DNA of 26,919 nucleotides from an uncultured Prevotella sp. GTDB lineage: Bacteria > Bacteroidota > Bacteroidia > Bacteroidales > Bacteroidaceae. A model generated the notes under the pieces. It saw nothing but the letters and a program-made list of their open reading frames with translations, ran no database searches and had not been told where the DNA came from. The position numbers were made by a program, and so were the translations under genes. The stretch covers positions 1 to 26,919 of the forward strand of contig UQCW01000037.1 of assembly GCA_900539625.1 (NCBI GenBank), read 5' to 3'. Below are positions 24,859 through 26,919 of the stretch, one piece after another; the stretch's first letter is position 1; the number at the start of each line of letters is the position of its first letter.

Positions 24859-25542
24859 ATGAAAAAGAATATTTTTTTATGCGTGTTGGCCCTTTGTGCC
24901 GCTGCATTCACCGCCTGCGACCATAGAAATATCAAGCAGGTGGTCAAGGAAATCGCCGAAGCGCCTGCCGACACCCTCGGCATGGTCCGGCAAGTGGTGC
25001 AGACCAATGATTTCTCCGTGGTGGAGGTCGACTGTTTTGCCGACGTCACCTTCCATCAGACGGCTTCTGCCACCGCCCCCTACGTCGTCCTCCGTGCCCA
25101 TCGTGACGTCTTGCCCCATGTCGGTGTGAAAACCCTGGAAGACATGGTCATCATCTCCACCGACCGCCGCTACCGAATGCCCGAAAGGGCCGTCGTGGTC
25201 ATCGATATCTACGCCCCGTTCATCAGCAAATTTATGCTCAATGGTGGCAAATGTATCCGTCTGGGCGACATCCGCTTGAAATCGCCACTCACCCTGGAAA
25301 TCGACGGCGTCGGTGCCATCACAGCCAATGTTCTGAAGGCGCCCGAAGTGGACGTCTCCATCGACGGAGCTGGCAGCATCGACTTGAAAGGCATCGAAAC
25401 GGAACGTCTCGCTGCCAGCATCAATGGTGCCGGACAGATGTTCCTGGCGGGCCATGCCTGTGAAGCCGCTGTCGGCGTACAAGGCACAGGCGGAGTGGAT
25501 TATTCCAAACTGAAAACCGACAAACCAGTCGTGGGACTGTAA
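24859..25542 (+). CDS. DUF2807 (head GIN domain) lipoprotein
   Basis: The 227-residue protein has a lipoprotein signal with lipobox FTAC (Cys20). The mature part shows the repetitive DUF2807 pattern: short strands of alternating residues with IDGVGAITA, SIDGAGSID and SINGAGQM repeats near residues 150-200, predicted to form a right-handed beta-helix. Proteins of this family are common in Bacteroidota, often annotated as putative auto-transporter adhesin; function is unknown. Start ATG 24859 begins the signal peptide; the earlier in-frame ATG 24835 overlaps trkH by 4 nt and would only add eight residues before it. Proximity suggests co-transcription with trkAH, though a functional link is not evident. 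Confidence 0.85.
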   Translation: MKKNIFLCVLALCAAAFTACDHRNIKQVVKEIAEAPADTLGMVRQVVQTNDFSVVEVDCFADVTFHQTASATAPYVVLRAHRDVLPHVGVKTLEDMVIISTDRRYRMPERAVVVIDIYAPFISKFMLNGGKCIRLGDIRLKSPLTLEIDGVGAITANVLKAPEVDVSIDGAGSIDLKGIETERLAASINGAGQMFLAGHACEAAVGVQGTGGVDYSKLKTDKPVVGL

Positions 25543-25607
25543 CGATTTTTGCGCGGGTTAAAAGTCCAAACGTCCGTTGCGTCGTCATTACAACGAACTG
25601 ATTTTTA

Positions 25608-25765
25608 TTAGCCCCAGACGGCGTAATAACGAATTACACGAATTGACGAATTTCGTGGCCGCAGGATGAGGCGCCAGTGAAACAACGAAATATATTTAGC
25701 CTCAGACGGCGTAACAACGAATTACACGAATTAACGAATTTCGTGGCCGTAGGATGGGGCGCCAG
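25608..25765 (+). repeat. Two tandem 70-bp direct repeats
   Basis: Copies at 25608-25677 and 25696-25765 are offset by exactly 88 bp with five mismatches and no indels by hand alignment. Each contains three spaced ACGAATT/CGAATT units and a small palindrome, ACGAATT with AATTTCGT. No ORF is plausible. With only two copies, and non-matching spacer rules, it is not a CRISPR array. The second copy abuts the REP-like doublet. Confidence 0.85.
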
Positions 25766-25906
25766 CACTGTAGCTCACTTTGCTCGCAAAGTGAGGGCCA
25801 CGGACACGTCGCGAAAATGCTAAAGTTCGCTATAGGTTCGCTCTTTTACGGCGTATCTGCTATAAAATCGTCCCCCTCACTTTGCGAGCAAAGTGAGCTA
25901 CAGTGC
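25765..25906. repeat. REP-like inverted doublet (REPIN-like)
   Basis: The 33 bp at 25765-25797 and at 25874-25906 are perfect reverse complements. Each has a GTAG (or CTAC) foot next to a perfect hairpin, CTCACTTTGC with GCAAAGTGAG separated by two bases. GTAG/GGAG feet beside a palindrome, and pairing of two units in inverted orientation, are the defining layout of REP elements mobilised by REP-associated tyrosine transposases. No such transposase is in the window. The 76 bp between the units have no recognised content. Confidence 0.75.
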
Positions 25907-25969
25907 TTCGCCTCAGACTTCCGCCTATTCCAAACCCGCGTACAATTTTCTCTGTATTTCACCCCACTA

Positions 25970-26028
25970 AAAAAGGTGTTCAGAATTAGTTTCCATGAAC
26001 ATTGCAAACTAATTCTGAACACCTACTT
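25970..26028. repeat. 59-bp hairpin, minimal derivative of the D-type element
   Basis: AGGTGTTCAGAATTAGTTT at 25974-25992 pairs perfectly with its complement at 26006-26024 (19 bp, 13-nt loop). The ends match the D1 termini except for an A-to-G change that is mirrored in both arms. It lies 22 nt beyond the stop codon of the minus-strand gene, so it could serve as that gene's 3'-end hairpin or terminator. Confidence 0.75.
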
Positions 26029-26050
26029 GTTTGCTGAAGAGCGCTTCAGA

Positions 26051-26623
26051 TCATTTCTTTTTCTTAAAGACCCCCTTCATTTTTCCGAGTGCGCCCTTGG
26101 CCGCATCCTTCACTTTCCCGACAGTGCCTTTCACGCCTCCTTCTTGTGCTTCGCCCACACTCGTCGGCGCTGCTGGAGTGGCAGGAGTGCTCACCACCTC
26201 AGTGCTGCCCACAGGATTTCCTGCCAGGCCGTTGAAATAATCCTTCAGGCGCTGGTCTTCATAAGCACTTCCAGAGGTGTTCTTCACCTTTCCAGCGAAC
26301 TTCTCCACGCCGTCTGCACCTTTACCAGTGACAAGCAGTTCCACCGTCTTGTCGCCGTCCACAGTGAGCGTGGCACTATAAGTGGAAGGCTGTCCATACC
26401 GTTCTTTCTCCTTACACTTCAGCGTGAATGTTTCCTTGTTCCCCGTCTTCTTGTAGTTGATGATGTCGAAACACGGATCTTCATCTCCCGCATCCATCCA
26501 ATAAAGTTTTTTGTTGCGGTCGATGACATGCCGTCCGCCGTCGAAAAATAGCAGTTGCACCTGTGCTGAGGCCGTCATGGCCAAACAGAAGAGCACGAAG
26601 CTCAAAATTCCTTTTGTTTTCAT
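26051..26623 (-). CDS. Small secreted protein with lysine-rich C-terminal tail
   Basis: I do not recognise a family. The 190-residue product has a clear signal peptide (MKTKGILSFVLFCLAMTASA, cut before Gln21) and no lipobox, so it is exported to the periplasm or beyond. The mature N-terminal half (~21-120) looks like a small beta-rich domain (TYSATLTVDGDKTVELLVTG). A Pro/Thr/Ala linker follows (STPATPAAPTS). The last ~28 residues are strongly cationic and amphipathic, with GKVKDAAKGALGKMKG then FKKKK. The tail might bind membranes, nucleic acids or polyanions. A TAACTTTG -7 element lies upstream on the same strand. Confidence 0.75.
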   Translation of the reverse strand: MKTKGILSFVLFCLAMTASAQVQLLFFDGGRHVIDRNKKLYWMDAGDEDPCFDIINYKKTGNKETFTLKCKEKERYGQPSTYSATLTVDGDKTVELLVTGKGADGVEKFAGKVKNTSGSAYEDQRLKDYFNGLAGNPVGSTEVVSTPATPAAPTSVGEAQEGGVKGTVGKVKDAAKGALGKMKGVFKKKK

Positions 26624-26708
26624 CGGTTCTTTGGTATATTAAAGTTAGTTAGAATATAATGGTGGATACGCTTGCAAATCGGTAGGGAGGCAAGCAGGTA
26701 TTCCTCTG

Positions 26709-26716
26709 CAAAGTTA
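26709..26716 (-). promoter_or_regulatory. Candidate -7 element for the small secreted protein gene
   Basis: On the minus strand TAACTTTG matches TAnnTTTG, about 85 nt before the start codon. I could not find a good -33 TTTG at 19-21 nt spacing. Confidence 0.45.
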
Positions 26717-26828
26717 GGCAAACCTTTTGTATATTTACTTTAAGCGGGGCAGCATTTTCTTGAAAAATAAACGGGAGGATGGCAATATTTCCACATTACC
26801 CCAGGTTCCTTGAAATGTTATCTGCCCG

Positions 26829-26919
26829 CGGCCCCCGGGGGGGGGGGGGGGGGGGGGGGGGGCGGCGGGGAAGGCCCCCGGGGGCGGGGCGCCCGGCGGC
26901 GGGGCGGGGGGCCCCACAA
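26829..26919. other. G/C homopolymer-like contig-end artefact
   Basis: From about 26829 the sequence changes abruptly to almost pure G and C, including an uninterrupted run of 26 G at 26837-26862. This is unlike anything else in the window. It looks like an artefact of sequencing or assembly at a contig end, so features here should not be trusted. Confidence 0.8.

Noticed and set aside
25608..25765. CRISPR array
   Set aside because: Only two 70-bp units with an 18-bp gap are present; repeat length and spacer size do not fit, and there are no cas genes.
25754..26551. 265-residue plus-strand open frame
   Set aside because: It runs across the REP-like doublet and the 59-bp hairpin and is antisense to the signal-peptide-bearing gene at 26051-26623; the composition is not protein-like.
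26735..26917. Proline-rich minus-strand open frame
   Set aside because: It is produced by the G/C homopolymer tract at the contig end.

Overview
This is a 26.9 kb stretch of a Bacteroidota chromosome, most likely order Bacteroidales and Prevotella-like. The main reasons are the promoters of the TAnnTTTG (-7) / TTTG (-33) type, the absence of clear Shine-Dalgarno sequences, the single-chain pyruvate:ferredoxin oxidoreductase typical of anaerobes, and families common in Bacteroidales (DUF3316, head-GIN DUF2807 lipoprotein, Rpn-like PD-(D/E)XK protein with GRAEGR repeats). The last ~85 bases are G/C homopolymer-like sequence and look like a contig-end artefact, so this is probably a draft or metagenomic contig.

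Layout. 1-2339: two envelope proteins, a secreted DUF3316 protein and an S41-family lipoprotein protease. 2492-6453: pyruvate:ferredoxin oxidoreductase (nifJ) with a consensus promoter, a ~290-nt leader and a strong terminator. 6457-7994: an Rpn/PD-(D/E)XK nuclease-like gene bracketed by two related palindromic elements. 8088-9870: a nitroreductase and a membrane-anchored alpha/beta hydrolase. 10060-16336: the translation/transcription block rimP-nusA-infB followed by a CvpA-like membrane protein. 16636-18108: sufB, without sufC or sufD beside it. 18212-19580 (minus strand): a TetR regulator followed by fabG. 19879-21952: dxs (isoprenoid precursor synthesis). 22041-25542: trkA-trkH potassium uptake genes and a DUF2807 lipoprotein. 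25608-26028: a repeat cluster. 26051-26623 (minus strand): a small secreted protein with a lysine-rich tail. The genes are mostly housekeeping.

The unusual layer is between the genes. At least seven short palindromic, MITE-like repeats occupy intergenic spaces, usually immediately after stop codons. Three full-length copies (1080-1267, 6457-6646, 16421-16608) are 188-190 bp, have terminal inverted repeats, can fold end to end, and share a central core: GGAG, then a small hairpin, then TGACTGA. The stem sequence differs between two subfamilies but stays paired, so it covaries. Two shorter derivatives (7915-7994, 25970-26028) keep only the ends. Two diverged relatives (10726-10900, 12350-12465) flank nusA. 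A separate inverted pair of GTAG-hairpin units (25765-25906) resembles REP doublets. I do not recognise this element family by name and regard it as the best candidate for an undescribed system in the window. No obvious cognate transposase is present unless the Rpn-like gene is involved.
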